The translations under genes and the position numbers were made by a program. From assembly GCA_022702705.1 (NCBI GenBank), contig CM040425.1, positions 7,146,001 through 7,210,000 on the forward strand: a DNA stretch of 64,000 nucleotides. The letters are read 5' to 3'. Position 1 is the stretch's first letter. Every line of letters starts with the position of its first letter. Origin of the DNA: Papilionanthe hookeriana x Papilionanthe teres (taxonomy: Eukaryota; Streptophyta; Magnoliopsida; Asparagales; Orchidaceae). The notes beneath the pieces were generated by a model. That model ran no database searches. It saw only the letters and a list, made by a program, of their open reading frames with translations, and was not told where the DNA came from. This document shows positions 1 through 12,934 of the stretch, one piece after another.

Positions 1-604
1 ATCACTCAGATGAGGTAACCTACGGTTTCTAACAAGAATTCTCTAATCTAAATAAGCTTAACCACTCATTTATACAAAGTAAATCCATAAGAAAATAGTA
101 ATGTCGGGATGATAGAACCGTGAGATCTTTACCGGTGTCGCTTAACTTAAATTAAAATTCCCCCAAACACTTGAACAACAACAATAATAAGCAAAACCAA
201 AACATAACACATAAACTATAAAACAATGAACCATAAACCTTGGTGTCACCAATACAACAAGGAGTTTAGAGCAAAATTCGTGGGTAGCACGACAATAAGC
301 TTGAATCGAGCTGCAAGCGGATTTTCATTAGCTTACGTCTAATTAACTTTAAATAACAATCCATAGAGTTTCGAGGTAGTTGACTAGCATGGCGTAAACC
401 CTCACTCCATCTTTAGGTTCCTGCATAATCGTGCTATGCAGCATAAGTCTTAACTCTCTTTAGGTTCTGAGGTTGTCGTTCAATACAACACAAACCCTCT
501 TATCATTTTAGATCATTTGCATGATTATGATCATGCAAGTGTAAGCTCTAAATAATAAAATTGACAAGATGGAACACTAAAAAATATCTCTTCGAAATTG
601 AAGC
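1..604. other. Non-coding flank before the gap
   Basis: AT-rich sequence with no open frame of useful length and no recognisable retroelement domain, repeat or RNA gene. It ends at the assembly gap. I see nothing in it that can be named. Confidence 0.6.
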
Positions 605-1104
605 NNNNNNNNNNNNNNNNNNNNNNNNNNNNNNNNNNNNNNNNNNNNNNNNNNNNNNNNNNNNNNNNNNNNNNNNNNNNNNNNNNNNNNNNNNNNNNNN
701 NNNNNNNNNNNNNNNNNNNNNNNNNNNNNNNNNNNNNNNNNNNNNNNNNNNNNNNNNNNNNNNNNNNNNNNNNNNNNNNNNNNNNNNNNNNNNNNNNNNN
801 NNNNNNNNNNNNNNNNNNNNNNNNNNNNNNNNNNNNNNNNNNNNNNNNNNNNNNNNNNNNNNNNNNNNNNNNNNNNNNNNNNNNNNNNNNNNNNNNNNNN
901 NNNNNNNNNNNNNNNNNNNNNNNNNNNNNNNNNNNNNNNNNNNNNNNNNNNNNNNNNNNNNNNNNNNNNNNNNNNNNNNNNNNNNNNNNNNNNNNNNNNN
1001 NNNNNNNNNNNNNNNNNNNNNNNNNNNNNNNNNNNNNNNNNNNNNNNNNNNNNNNNNNNNNNNNNNNNNNNNNNNNNNNNNNNNNNNNNNNNNNNNNNNN
1101 NNNN
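605..1104. other. Assembly gap (500 N)
   Basis: A run of exactly 500 undetermined bases. The round length suggests a placeholder of unknown true size, so the two flanks may not be truly adjacent. Open frames running through it are artefacts. Confidence 0.99.
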
Positions 1105-2075
1105 GAATTTTATTGTTTTGTTAAACATTCTTTGTAAGAAGAGTTCATTTACCATTCTCTTGTGATGCATAAGTTGAATGTGTAGGATGTCATAATGCTT
1201 TTAGAATTGAATTTTAAATTTTAATGTGATGGTTTTCTTGTTGTTCTTCATTTAGCTTTTGTACTGGCTATACAAATTGTTAAAATTTTATGCTCACTAT
1301 AAAGACTCGGGAGAGCTATGGCATAAAAAACTAGAAAGAACCACATTGAACTTATGGGTGAACGAAAAGTAATCCAAAGATTCAATGCAATGTTAGAGAG
1401 ATATTCGTAGATTGGGTGTAAATTGGTGTTTCTAGGGTGACAGACTAGATTCCTACTAATTTGATCTAAGGTTTCGTACCTTAAATCTAAGATTGAGCTA
1501 ACTAAAGTGCTATTAGGAGACTCTAGGGTGCAAGCTAGAAGTTTCACTATGAAAATTTAGTTATTTTAAGGAGTTGACCCTAGGTTAACTAAGCTACATT
1601 ATACATTCTGAAGGGGGTAACTTAGATTTTTTCTCCTATTATCACTGGCTACATTAGATTCCAAGCATCCCATTCCTATGCGTTATCTAAGTCACCACAA
1701 GAGAAAGGTAGTTTTTACATCTCAAAATTCACCAAACTAATTTATCCATTTAGGTTTAATTTTAGATTTAGGTTTGTATTTAGGAGTAGTTGTTAGAAAA
1801 ACACCCTTAATCGACATTCCAAACTAAGACTTGGTAGTTGTAGAATAGAACTCAACCTAAGGGATTACTTACCTCGCTTCTTTATGGGATCGATACTCTA
1901 AATTTTAAATAAAACCTTATATTTTTTTGAATGATACGTATACTTGCGTAGAACCCTTATTGTGTAAAATGTAAATCAAATTCTAAACTCTATAACATAT
2001 CTATTTTGCACACTAGCCGCTTAAAGAAACTTGATCAAGTTTTTTACTACAAACCTAAATAACTACGTAATTGTT
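1105..2075. other. Non-coding AT-rich stretch
   Basis: No coding similarity or repeat was recognised here. Short open frames exist on the minus strand but show no family motif. The stretch ends where the 77-bp tandem array begins. Confidence 0.5.
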
Positions 2076-2690
2076 GGTCGGGTCATCGAAACCAAATGAT
2101 TGGGTGATTAACAAGGGATGGCAGATCGAACCCAAAGCGAGCAATCGATACGTAGTGGCCGAGCAAACCCAAAGGATTGGGTGATCGACTTGGGATGGCT
2201 GATCGAACACGAAGAGGGTGATCGATATGTAGCAGTCAATCAAACATAAGAAATAGGGTGATCGACCCAAAAAGATAGATCAAACTTGAATCAAATTACT
2301 GACACATAGCGGTCGATTAAAACCAAAAGATAGGATGATCGGTCTAGGATGGGTGATCGAACCCGAAGCAGCTATAGTGATCTATCAAAGCCAAGAGTTA
2401 GGGTGATTAGCCCAGGACGACTGATTGAACCCGAAGAGGGTAATCTACCTGTAGTGATCGATCAAACCCAAAAGATTGAACAGCCTAGGTCTACTGATCG
2501 AACCTGAAGCGGGTGATCGACCCTAGTGGCCGATAAAACCCAAATGATAAAGAGATCAGCCTGAGATGAATGATTGAACCAGAAGCGAGTGATCGACACA
2601 TATCAGTCAATTAAACACAAAAGAATAGGGTGATCTACCCGAGACGGTGGTCGAACCCACAAGATCTGTCAATCGCACCGGAGTAGTCGA
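2076..2690. repeat. 77-bp tandem repeat array (minisatellite)
   Basis: A diverged tandem array whose unit contains the phrase gggtgatcgacc, then gatcgaacccgaag, then gtcgatcaaaccc. The gggtgat anchor recurs at 2102, 2179, 2256 and 2333 (as aggatgat), so the period is 77 bp. Later units at about 2401 and 2628 are shortened or mutated. About seven to eight units are visible, and related phrases reappear near 3270. The array lies on the 3' side of the minus-strand gypsy element at 4.7-8.0 kb. Tat/Ogre-type elements are known to carry tandem repeats in their 3' untranslated region, so it may belong to that element, but this is inference. Confidence 0.85.
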
Positions 2691-4699
2691 TTGAACCGAA
2701 ATGCTCATACAATCATGCATACAACATGCGATATGATCCACACGTCAAAAAAATTCCATAAATGGCCACATATATGTGATGAAACCCAAGATACTTGATG
2801 AAATGTTGAACTCATCCTGACAACCTCGTGTAGGCATCTGTGGTTGACACTCTTGAATCCTTAGCATAGTCACTTTTGACAGTCGTGTGGAAATGTGGAG
2901 GACATCACCCTCCGATTTCTCATAAGGAAAGTCCTTCCGCATTCGTAGAGCACTAGCTACAAAGCCTTTTCCATCTTTCGAAATCCTGCAATCTCGTAGG
3001 ATGGGCTAGCTACAAGTCTTTTCCCATTCTTTGAAATTGACTCTCCAAACCCCTCTAAGGAAGGTTGGGAGGGCCAAATTTGTGGAAAATGGGATTCCAA
3101 CCCCTTAGAATTTAGGCCTAGGGCTCACAAAGGGGAATTGCTCGGATCCAAATAGGGCTTGACCACACACAGAATGCTAACCTTGGGCTAGCTCTAGAAA
3201 ATCAATGACTGATAAAATGGAGAGTGGTCGTGAATACTATCATCGGACGACCAGCTCACCTTGTCTGGGTGACCGAACCCAGAATGAAAATCCTAGATTA
3301 TCCTAGAGCATGCTATGGAATAAAATACAATGAGTTTAAAGATTCTAACCATTGCAACGGTTGCTGATGCATTTCTTTAAGTGGGAGAAAGCTCTCAGGC
3401 TGGTAAGAGAGAAATTCACATTCCTGAAGGCGCTCTGACAATGATCCGACAAGCTAGGCTGAAGCACTCCTATAGTGTAGGAGAGTGGATTTGGTGCTAG
3501 CCGATCTCCTCCTCCGAATGATCTCCTCACACCCTCAAGAATTTAATATGAAAGTGAAGGAGATGAGGAAGAGAAGGAGATAATAAAGATGATGAAGGAG
3601 AGGAGGAAAAATGCATCCTCCTCCCTTTCTCTCGCAACAAGGCTCTCCCCCAAAAGCCTCTCCAAACTCTCCCTAAAAGCTCCCTTCAGCTACCCACTGA
3701 TGATGAAGAAGAGGGGGAGGGAGTGGACCTCGAGCACTAGCCAGAGGGGGATCGAGCAAGAGACATCGGGAGAGCCAAAGAGAGACTGGGGGAAGTAAGG
3801 TTTTCCCCTGATTTAAGTCAATTCACCGCTACTAAGTGACCAAAAAATCCTTAGAGAGAAAACCTAGCATGGTTTTAGTGGAAGGCAAAAGGGTGATTAT
3901 ATCCCTTTTCCATCCCAAGGCTCATCATCACTAGCCTCTGCAGTTCCAGTAGAATCAGAAGTAAAAACAGAGTAAAAATGTCTATTTTCTGTCACTGGGA
4001 AGTGAACAGCACCTAGGTACAATGTTCCTAGCTCCAGTTTGGCACCAGGATCTTGATGCCTAAACTCTAGGTCTAGTGCCCAGGTGGCGCCTACTTTTTG
4101 GGCTCTCAGGAAGAGGTTGTTTTGATACTTTGAGTGCCTAGGTTCCCGAAATAACTGCTTAGGAACTTAGATGCAGGGACTGGCGCTAGACTTTTAATGG
4201 CTCAGAAAGTATTTTTAAAGAAGCCATTTTGGGCACGTACGCACCCGGTGTCAGTGTTGAGGCGCCGATCTAGCCCCAAAACCCTGATTTTTTATGGGAA
4301 CATTTGATACATAATTTTCTGTATCTATAAGCTATGGGAGACTTCATATAAGTGAAATGTAGCCACATTACTCCAAATTGCATATTCTCTTTAGTCATTC
4401 ACCAGGAAAATCATTTTCGATGGTCATCTTAAACCATGGCGTGGGTAGGGTGTCTCATACCCTAACTTCCCCGTAGCACGCGTAGGGAAACTTCGTGACT
4501 TCCCTTGGCCATGAGAAGCTCCAGAAAACCATGCGGTGACTTCTAGACATCAAAATAGGTATTGAGAAAGTCTCACATTTTCAATGAACCCCTCCAATGG
4601 TAGATTCTTACGGGTAAGAATAATCTTTGCCAACCCTCGCTCCTTGTCCCGAGCAAGTGCTAGAGTGTCCCGGGTGGGTGTCTTGAGCTATCAGATGCT
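2691..4699. other. Gene-free stretch, probably 3' part of the gypsy remnant
   Basis: This stretch is richer in GC than its surroundings and has no open frame with a recognisable domain. Degenerate copies of the 77-bp unit lie near 3190-3290. It sits directly downstream of the minus-strand gypsy pol region, so it may be that element's 3' untranslated region and LTR. No matching second LTR was recognised, so this stays tentative. Confidence 0.4.
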
Positions 4700-5129
4700 A
4701 CAGACAAATCATATACCATATTAAGTCATGCAATTGGACACCCTACACTCATGAAAAAAAATTGTTGCCAACATGGATACCAGAGCTTGGCTCTCAAGAT
4801 GACTCAATCAACATAGTAGATCAGAAACTGCTTCCCTTACTCCTCATATAATAAAATCAAGTTGATGGTCTTAGGTTGACTCCTAAGTATAACTAGACTT
4901 CTTCAATCAGCTTTAGGCTTTAGAGGAGTGATGGTGATGCTAGGGAGTCTTAAATCTCTTGAATGCATGCTCACAATCATCTGACCAATTAAAGCTCATT
5001 GCTCGTCGTAAGCGTGTCATCTGACATTAAAATGAACAACTTAGCCTTGCTATTTGTTTGGTCAATTTTGGGAATTTCATAGTGTTCCAAAAGGGATGGC
5101 ATGTTGATCATTGCTTAAATTTTATTTGG

Positions 5130-5760
5130 ATTGGCATTAATTTCTTCCGAAGTGAGAATAAAACCCAAATACTTTCAAGCCATTGTGGAGAATGTGTATT
5201 TATGTGGATTAAGCTTTATGTTAAATTTTTATAATGTTTAAAAGGTTTTTTATGTCCATAGTATGTTGCTTAGATGTTCTATTTTTACTAGCACGTCATC
5301 CACATACACCTCAATATATTTTTTATTTTTCACAGAGATTACCTCCACTAGGTGTTTATAGGTCACCCTAATATTTTTAAGTCTGAATGGAATTATATTA
5401 TGACAATACACTCCCTCATTAGTGATAAATGTTGTCTTTTCTATGTCGGTCGGGTGCATCTTTATTTGGCGGTAGCCAAAGAAGACTCGAGGAAACTCAT
5501 CACTTAAGGGCTAACTGTAGCTTTTATGAGTGTATCAATCCTTGGTAGATGGTATTTGTCTTTTAGTCAGATACCATTAATGTTTTGAAGTTGACACACA
5601 TGCCATTTACTGTTTGCCTTACGGGCCCGACCACATTAGAAACCCATTTCAAATACTAGACTTCTTTGATATAACCAACTTCCAATAGTTTTTGTACCTT
5701 CTTTTTGGGATCAACTTGATAAAAATGTATGTCGGCGTCCTCATCTTCTACTTCAACTAT
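5130..5760 (-). pseudogene. Gypsy reverse transcriptase remnant
   Basis: The minus strand carries the Ty3/gypsy RT core. An open piece (5459-5250) starts MHPTDIEKTTF and reaches EVYVDDVLVK, so the catalytic YVDD box survives (codons at 5306-5295). Upstream, near 5640-5590, is VVGPVRQTVNGMCVNF, matching the family segment that ends in WRMCVDF. Downstream, near 5190-5130, KYLGFILTSEEINANP corresponds to the KFLGF...GIEANP thumb region. Stops and a frameshift separate these pieces. In the family this enzyme makes cDNA in cytoplasmic particles; here it cannot be functional. Confidence 0.85.
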
Positions 5761-6135
5761 TGGATTTTTGGATTGGTGTTTAACAGATGATAGGTAATTT
5801 TGGCTAGCACCTTAGGCATCTCAACAACTGACCAAGTGAAGACATCTCAATGGCACCAAGGAGTTCAAACTATCTTATCTCTATGACATGCATAAAAAAT
5901 ATCATTCAATAAGAAAAAAATTATCGGTGTCGTCGACATCGGCAGGGACCTTCTAGGTGTTCTCGGTGATCTTGAGTCTTTCCTCTCAATTAATGTCAAG
6001 ATCTAGAAAATCCTAACGAATTCTTCCTCGCACATGAAGATAATATGTGCAGGATTGCTTTAGATTACCTCGGATAGTGATCACCACTTCAAAATCCTGA
6101 AACTTAATAGCTACATGGTACATGGAGATGAAGGC

Positions 6136-6517
6136 TTAGAAAGAGTTGAGCAACACACGATCAAATATAACATTGTAGGTGGGTAGAGAATAGACCATGA
6201 GAAAATCTACCATGATAGTGAATTGCATCTCACATTCTCCCCAAATGACTGGTAAGACAAGGTTTCCCAAAACTTCTATTGTTTCTCCAAAGAACTCGTA
6301 GAGTGGCATGTGCATGTTTGAAAGGTGGGAGGTGTTCAAACTCATCTTGCCAGATATCAATTTGAAGTGCTTCCAATATGGTAATTGGAGATTTGGGAAG
6401 TGAAGAAATGACATCATTGTATGGGTTGTACTTTGGTGGTTGGTTTATGGCGGTAAAAGAGATGGGAGGATGTGATCTATGTTGAGATGCTAGGGTGGTT
6501 ACACATAATTCACCCAT
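6136..6517 (-). pseudogene. Gypsy retropepsin-region remnant
   Basis: Two overlapping minus-strand frames together give the retropepsin region of a Tat-type polyprotein. The N-terminal half has ISFTAINQPPKYNPYND in one frame. The C-terminal half has MPLYEFFGETIEVLGN and then TIMVDFLMVYSLPTYNVIF, matching the family's PLYGF.GE, VDFLVV and SAYN.I.GR blocks. A frameshift between the halves and loss of a recognisable DSG active site mark it as dead. Confidence 0.7.
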
Positions 6518-6689
6518 TTATGACTCTTCAATTTGGCTCATTGGGATGACTCTCACCATCTTCCCCCTAAAGATGGCAAACACTATGCTTCTATGTGTAT
6601 TACGTAGGCTCGAATTGACTCATTTAAAATTTCTTCAACAAGACCTTTTCCCTGTCACAGGGTGGTTTCTTTGCACACCATAAACTCTT

Positions 6690-7950
6690 TCAGCCTCCTA
6701 AATTTGATTAAATTCTTTATCAAAATTCTAGAGGTGCTGACACTCCTGAGTGTCAGGGTCATGGTCCTTATGGTACGTACAGTACTTCTTCGGGTTCCGG
6801 AGAAAAACTTTGCCTTTCACTGAGGTTACCTTCTTGAAATAATCTTTATTTTTGATGTCCCCTGCTATCTAGGCCATTAATACTCTTAGAGTAGTCTACT
6901 TGTGTAGCTCATACATGGGTGGTGATCGCTCCTCATAACGATATGGTCGCCTTTCAGGGTATCATACTTGATTTTGCTGATAATGTGTTATCCTAGTCGC
7001 TCGATTATCTATGTGTCTTAGTGAATCCTCGAAGTAAGATAAGGCAGTAGGGCAAGGATTGTGTCTTGGATTCTACTCTTTTCTGTGAGAGATTCTCTTT
7101 GTGGGTAGCAACTTGTTGGGTTAGTTCTAAATGAAGCACTAGGGGGTTTTGGAGGTGGAAAGTTATACCCTTTTATCGATATATGGTTGTTAGCTAGAGA
7201 TTAGAGTCTTTAATTGTTGCAATCCCAACGCATGATGAAAATGTCCTTCATTTAATCCTTATGTGAGAGTTGTATGGGAAACCATAGGTTCCAAATGTTA
7301 AATCTCTAACATTTTATCCTAGAAAAGACTGATGAAGACATGAGGGTCTCACTTATCCCCCAAAAAAGCTCCAAGAGACTTTGCGAGCACTTCTGGGGTT
7401 TCTAAGCTCTTGTTAACTGTGCCATGAACATTCACTTAAAGTTTGAAAATGAAGGGATCACTCATGATGGTAGTTTATTAAACCACATGAGAACTGGGTC
7501 CCTTAACTTGCTAAAGAAGAGTCAGCATTTCAGTGCGCGTTGATCTTAAGCAGACATACAATCAACTTGAAGGTTGTGTTGTGATTGGTTGGGTCCGTCC
7601 ATCCCCTACAAGATTTAAATGTCAGAAACTTGAACCATACCAGTGACTCGACATCATAGTCTACCAAGTGCTAGTATGTCTGAACCAATTTCATTGATAA
7701 GTGTCGACCCTTACACTGTCAAGACATTTAGTTTCATCCCCCCTTCCAAGGCTGGGTGACTCCTCTATCATTAGGTGTTGAAACATTCTATCTTGGTTGA
7801 TCATCCCACTCTTGATTCATCCCACCTTTGATCATTTATTTCATCTACTACTTTATATCCGAGATATGTTAGACCATAAATTCATTGGTTCACTCCATGT
7901 TGTCATAAGTTTTTTCCTATTATGAGGTCATTCTCCTTGCATAGCTTCTC
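6690..7950 (-). pseudogene. Gypsy gag remnant with zinc-binding motif
   Basis: Near 6800-6738 the minus strand reads KYCTYHKDHDPDTQEC, which is the C-x2-H-x3-H...C type metal-binding motif of plant Tat-group gag (family form KYC.FH.DHGHDTEEC). Further upstream, about 7650-7400, fragments matching YDGRTDPTNHI and WFNKLP give the gag core, here spread over all three frames. Gag would form the particle shell. Frameshifts and stops are frequent, so only a fossil remains. Confidence 0.7.
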
Positions 7951-8700
7951 TTCTTGTTGGCAGCATGATCCACGCTCACCACACATTCTAGGATTTTGAA
8001 TCTAAGATTATTCATGAATCACACCAAAAGAATAGAGCGTAAATAAGGAGAAAAAGAGGTAGACAAATATGCACAATAATGAATACTATTCATTAGTGTC
8101 TATGCTTAATGATATGTTTCCCCAGTTTTTATAGAAGATAGTACAATGGTGATATTATATTTTTACCCCCATTTGGAAGGGGGGTAGTACTATGGTATTT
8201 TTAATATTTTACAAGCTTGGGCTTATTGTTTGATTGCCATGTGACTTAACCAGCTAAGCTTATTTGACATAAGGTTGGCGGGATCAGCACAGTCGATTGA
8301 GCTTGGACTGATCTGGTTGACTATATTTATCCTTAGTGAGGATTCTTTAGGATCTCCATGGGATAGTTGGAGATGCTTTGTGGAACTGGATCTACGACTC
8401 TATTAGGGGATATGCTATCACATCGAGCCAGTTTTTCTATAGTGGATGGCTTAGATGCTCTCGTCTTGTTTCCAACGAGATGGCTTGTGCTTGGATCATT
8501 TGGTTATCTTCTTGTATGTATTGTGGGTCGGATAGTTTTATCCTAGTTGGCTTGGCTCTTATGGCTTTACTTGTTTGGTCAGTTAGGCCTCACGATCTCC
8601 TGATAGTTGGCTTACCTCCATCTCACACTTCTCTTCTAGATCATTACATCTTTAAGATTAGTGCATTACTTTTTTATGTACAATATATAAACACATGAAT
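7951..8700 (-). other. Putative leader and 5' LTR of the minus-strand gypsy remnant
   Basis: This stretch lies just upstream of gag in the minus orientation, where leader, primer-binding site and LTR should be. It contains an unrecognised plus-strand open frame (8378-8698) with no family motif. No clean primer-binding site or TG...CA boundary could be fixed, and no partner LTR was found at the low-coordinate end. The call rests on position alone. Confidence 0.3.
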
Positions 8701-11214
8701 TCCATATAATATTCAAAATATATGTGAATATTTGATCCAATAATAAATACAAAATAAAGTCTAATTCAAACCAGAAGCATACTCATTTAAATCATCTCAA
8801 TGAATTAAACTCACTTTGCACAGGTTTTTTCACGAAACAAGGCATCGATAAAAAAATTTGTATGAGAGAAGATTTCATTCAAATGAGGCTCCACAAAATT
8901 GAATCCACATAAAATGCTAATGAATCAATATCACACTCATCGCATGTTTACTTAAACAAGGTGATGAACACGATGCAACTCACATTAAATCAATCTAACC
9001 GCAACAAGAGATCCATGTAGCAAGTAGAACAATTGTCAAATGAGATTTTGAAAATAAAAAAGATTTGGACATGATCAAAGGCCATTAAAGCCAATGATGT
9101 TTATGATTAAAATTAGACTAACATGCAAGATCCATGAGTGAGAAAGAGGATATTCTACTATAAAATGATGATAACAAACAAACCCCCAATAAATGTGGTG
9201 AACAACATGAGACCCGCACAGTTAGCATTCACCTCCTTACAGTGTAAAAAATGATCAAGTCATTATTAGAAATGAAAGATATGATTCTAGAATTTATTTT
9301 AATGGTCTTCGTTTTGGCCTTCCATTAAACTATAAGATATAGTACAAGGATTTTCATTAACTAACATTTTTATAGGATTCGTATATAATTGAACCCAAAT
9401 TCAAAAGCAAACCAATTAATTCCTTAATGAACTCAGTTCAGTCCTTAACATATTTAATTTAAAGTTAATTTGAATATAATCGAGTCATTAAAAATCAATA
9501 ACCAAACGCTTTTTCAGGTCCTAAAGCACCTTAAACTACTCTTAAAACTCCTAGACCATGTGATTCAATGTTCTTTTAAAATCCTTAGGGTTGCTTCCAT
9601 AAGTCTTTGGACCTTTCTCTAGCTCACTTTGAGCTAGGTTGATTTGTTGATCCAATTTGCCAAGTCAACCCTTAGCAATCTTATAGGACTCAATCAAATC
9701 ATACCTCTTTTCTCAAGCATCTGATTCACAATGAACTTAACGAACTTATAAGTCACAAGAAACCATACTTGAGTAAAATATGGATTAGTTTGGCTAATAT
9801 GACCCATTAAGGGATGTTTGGTGAAACTTACCTCAAACCTAATTCAAACCTAATTCAGACTACTGAAATGAAATCAAAACTTGTTAAACTTAATAAAATC
9901 CAAACCATTCAAAATCCTTCAAAGCTTATTAAAACACTCATACTCAAGAAATTCATTTGAATTTAAACACGAATTCCATAAAGTTTTAACTTGGCTAATA
10001 AATTTCCTTTCAAGGTATGACTAAATTAAATCCTATTAAATAAAACACAATTAAATTTAAATTATAATTAAAGATACCCAAAGTATGCTCTATGGGCCTT
10101 AATTACCACTTCAAAGAAAGCTTAAACCCCCCACTCAAAGCTTAAAAAGGGCTAATACAAACTCAAATTAAACCAAAACAAAATAAACTTAAAACAAAAT
10201 ATATCAAATGGAAATCAAAATAAAACTAAACTAAAACCTACGCTTATCAAAGTTTAAACCAATTTACACTTATCTAGTATAAACAAACCCATTGAGTTCT
10301 AATAACCCATCTCAAGGCCTAACTTAGATCAGCTAAATCTCATCCTTGGTTCAACCCAACTTCATTTGTACTCAAGCACAAACATGGCTAAAACAAGATC
10401 AATTATTTTATCCATTTATGTCAAAAAAAAATAACCCCAATCTAAATTAATAGTTTAGGAGGATAAGTGAGCATTCTGTAAACTAACTTAAATGTTCCCG
10501 AAGCATATGCCTACACATCACCATTTTATCTTAAAATCCAAAATGAGAACATAAAAAGGCCAAAAATATGACAGGTCTCTAGCCAGCCAAAAGCAATTGT
10601 CATTTCCCTTAAAACTTCTATTAAAACAAATTACTCTAGAACGAGAGAGTTGTAGCAAACCACCCAAAAAGCATCCAAAAATCTTTTCGAGCATACAAAA
10701 CTCCAATCATTCAGAGAACAACCACACTCCATTTGTTTGTTTCATGTTTATTCAAGAAGTTCTTCTAATGAATTCTAAGCTTAGCAATCGATGGAGTATC
10801 ATTTGAGGAGATATAATAAGCACCAAAGATTATCTCAGTTTTCATGAACTCTTTCTGCATCTGGTAATTCACCATACTCACCTCAAATTCATTCGAGTGT
10901 GATCAATTATGAAACAAACTTTAACATTAAACGAATTTGGGCATAAGTTGTATGTTTCTTATTCACTTGATCCTTTCGAGTTGAAAAAATTATTGAATTC
11001 GTCATTTGATTCCTCAAATAAAATATTTTTTTATCTACAGCTAGAATATTGAGCTTATAAGAAAAACGAAATCCTATCAAATCATTTCATTTTAATAGAA
11101 AACCCAGATAATATCTTGTTGAGCAAAGAGCTATGTATGTGCTCTGCCACGTAGCACAATAAAGTCCCGTTATTTGATTAAGAACCTATAAGAATTCACC
11201 GTGTGAAAAAAATA
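8701..11214. other. AT-rich intergenic DNA
   Basis: A long AT-rich stretch with only short open frames and no recognisable domain on either strand. It contains simple internal word repeats such as cctaattcaaacctaattcaaacc near 9835 but nothing nameable. Confidence 0.6.
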
Positions 11215-11749
11215 GATACCCCAAGATGTAATTAAGAAAAAGTTTATAAAATTTTAAAAATTTGTGTTCAATTCAATACTTAACCAATAAAATAAAATAA
11301 ATTCTACATAAAATAAAAAATAATATTCTATATTCGTTGAAAACTAAATTAAAACCTAATTCTTAAACATTTTTTTATTAAATAAATAAAAACTATAATT
11401 ATATACTAATTATTTAAATTAGTAGATAATCTCTTATTTTGGCGAATTTCTCTAGGATATTCTTTGGTGACTGGACACCAGTACCAAGATGTGATTAAAA
11501 AAAATTACATAAAATTTTAAAAATTCATGTTTAATTCAATACTTAACCAATAAAATAAAATAAATAAATAAATTGTACATGAAATTAAAAAAATTATTCT
11601 CTACATTGAAAACTAAATTAAAACCTAGTTCTTAATGATTTTTTATTAAATAAATAAAAATAATAATTATATTTCTAATTATTTAAATAAATAAATAATC
11701 TCTTATTTTGACCAATATTTCTAGGATATTCTTTGGAGACCGAGCACCA
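11215..11749. repeat. Tandem duplication of about 267 bp
   Basis: Copy 1 (about 11215-11480) and copy 2 (about 11481-11749) can be read side by side from end to end. Both begin with accaagatgt or ccaagatgta and share ttcaatacttaaccaataaa. Both then run through an ATTAAATAAATAAAAA block, tctcttatttt and tctaggatattctttgg, and end in gaccgagcacca or gactggacacca. They differ by scattered substitutions and small AT-rich insertions. No coding content was recognised. This is a simple, fairly old head-to-tail duplication. Confidence 0.9.
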
Positions 11750-12679
11750 ATAACCTTCTCCATTTTTTCTGAGAAAAAACTTGATTATATGCTAAAACTA
11801 TTTGGATTTTTCTAAACAATTTCATTAAAACAAAATTAAAATATATATTGCAATAATTCAAGATTAGTCTAATCCTCTTCAAGTAACTTTAAAATAACAA
11901 TAATTTGTAGCCAATAATGACCTTAAATACCGAGTCCTGCAATATTTGAACCAATTTCATTTAAATTTTAAATAAATTATTTCATGAATTTAATAATTTC
12001 ATAAATAACAATTTGAAAATTTCATAACAAATTGAATAGAAATAAAAATAGTGAAAATTTAATCATAAAACACTAACAGAGAGCATTAATGAAAGTAATT
12101 TCAAATCATTTTAATCAATTAAATATTTTTTTAGAAATTAAAATTTAAATAAATTCAATAATTACCAAAAAATTCCTTTGACCTTGAGATGATCACAAAT
12201 TTAATGAGAAGCTTGCAAAAAAAAAATACTAAACTTATTTGTGAATTCTCTTTAAATTTTAAAATAATTTAAAGTTTAAATAATTTTTAGAATGATAAAA
12301 TAATAATTAATATTTTAATAAATAATATTTTAAAAAACTCCAAAATTTTATAAATAACTTTTGAAGCCCTTTTAACACTTTAGAAATAATTTCATAAAAT
12401 TTGGAAGTAATTTGAACTCAAAATAAACAAAATACAAAATAAAACATACAAAATCAACTAACTTATAAAGTAAAAAAAAAAACACAATTTATAAAAATCA
12501 CTTTTTTGTTCATGCAAATGTTAAGAATCATAATCTCATACTTTCATTTCTTCTAAATGAATTGGGTGTTCTTATAATACGAAGGGAGCACTAAATGAAC
12601 TTGTAAATCAAAATCCCAAAATCAAATTGAGACAACCAATCTCTCAAAATCAAAGTAAAACCTTTTAACATATTTATAA
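11750..12679. other. AT-rich non-coding stretch
   Basis: Very AT-rich, dominated by A and T runs and AATAATTT words. No coding or repeat family was recognised. Confidence 0.5.
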
Positions 12680-12934
12680 ATGCCCCTAAGATCATTAGTT
12701 TTTACAAATTACCATGAATTAAACACACATCTTTGCATCGAATGGAGTGCTCAATCAATAGAAAAGGCCAATTGTACCAAATTTAGATTAAGATGTTCAC
12801 GCAGTTTTTTCCACGGTATAACGCCTAATCCTATGAATTATAATAATAATGAACTTTTTGACTGGACTTGGAGTTCTTCCAGAAATTTAGATAATAGTGT
12901 TCTCAGCTCAGAAATCAGAAAAATTACAGAACAA
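12680..12934 (+). CDS. Possible 5' exon of an unrecognised nuclear gene
   Basis: An 85-codon open frame starts with ATG and runs into a strong consensus donor, gtaagt, at 12935 in phase 0, after a glutamine codon. The peptide has a basic, Ser/Cys-rich N-terminal half (FRLRCSRSFFHG) and an acidic, tryptophan-containing second half (ELFDWTWSSSRNLDNS). That would suit an organelle transit peptide followed by a mature start, but I do not recognise the family. No matching acceptor or second exon was identified. It could also be chance in AT-rich DNA, although this stretch is less AT-biased than its surroundings. Confidence 0.3.

Larger units (their letters stand above)
4700..7950 (-). mobile_element. 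Decayed Ty3/gypsy element, Tat-like, minus strand
   Basis: Reading the minus strand from high to low coordinates gives, in the normal order, a gag core (about 7700-7400), a gag zinc-binding motif (about 6800-6738), a retropepsin region (6517-6136) and reverse transcriptase (about 5760-5130). All of these are split by many stops and frameshifts, so nothing here can be translated as a unit. The wording of the RT and zinc motifs is that of plant Tat-type gypsy elements. Integrase was not recognised and is either deleted or too decayed to see. Confidence 0.8.

Noticed and set aside
561..1170. Open frames on both strands across the gap
   Set aside because: They consist almost entirely of undetermined bases, so they are artefacts of the 500 N run.
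2076..2690. CRISPR-like array
   Set aside because: The units are contiguous diverged 77-bp repeats with no spacer structure, and the DNA is clearly plant nuclear.
8378..8698. A 106-codon Trp/Ser/Leu-rich plus-strand protein
   Set aside because: It lies in the position of the gypsy leader/LTR, on the opposite strand, with no recognisable domain.
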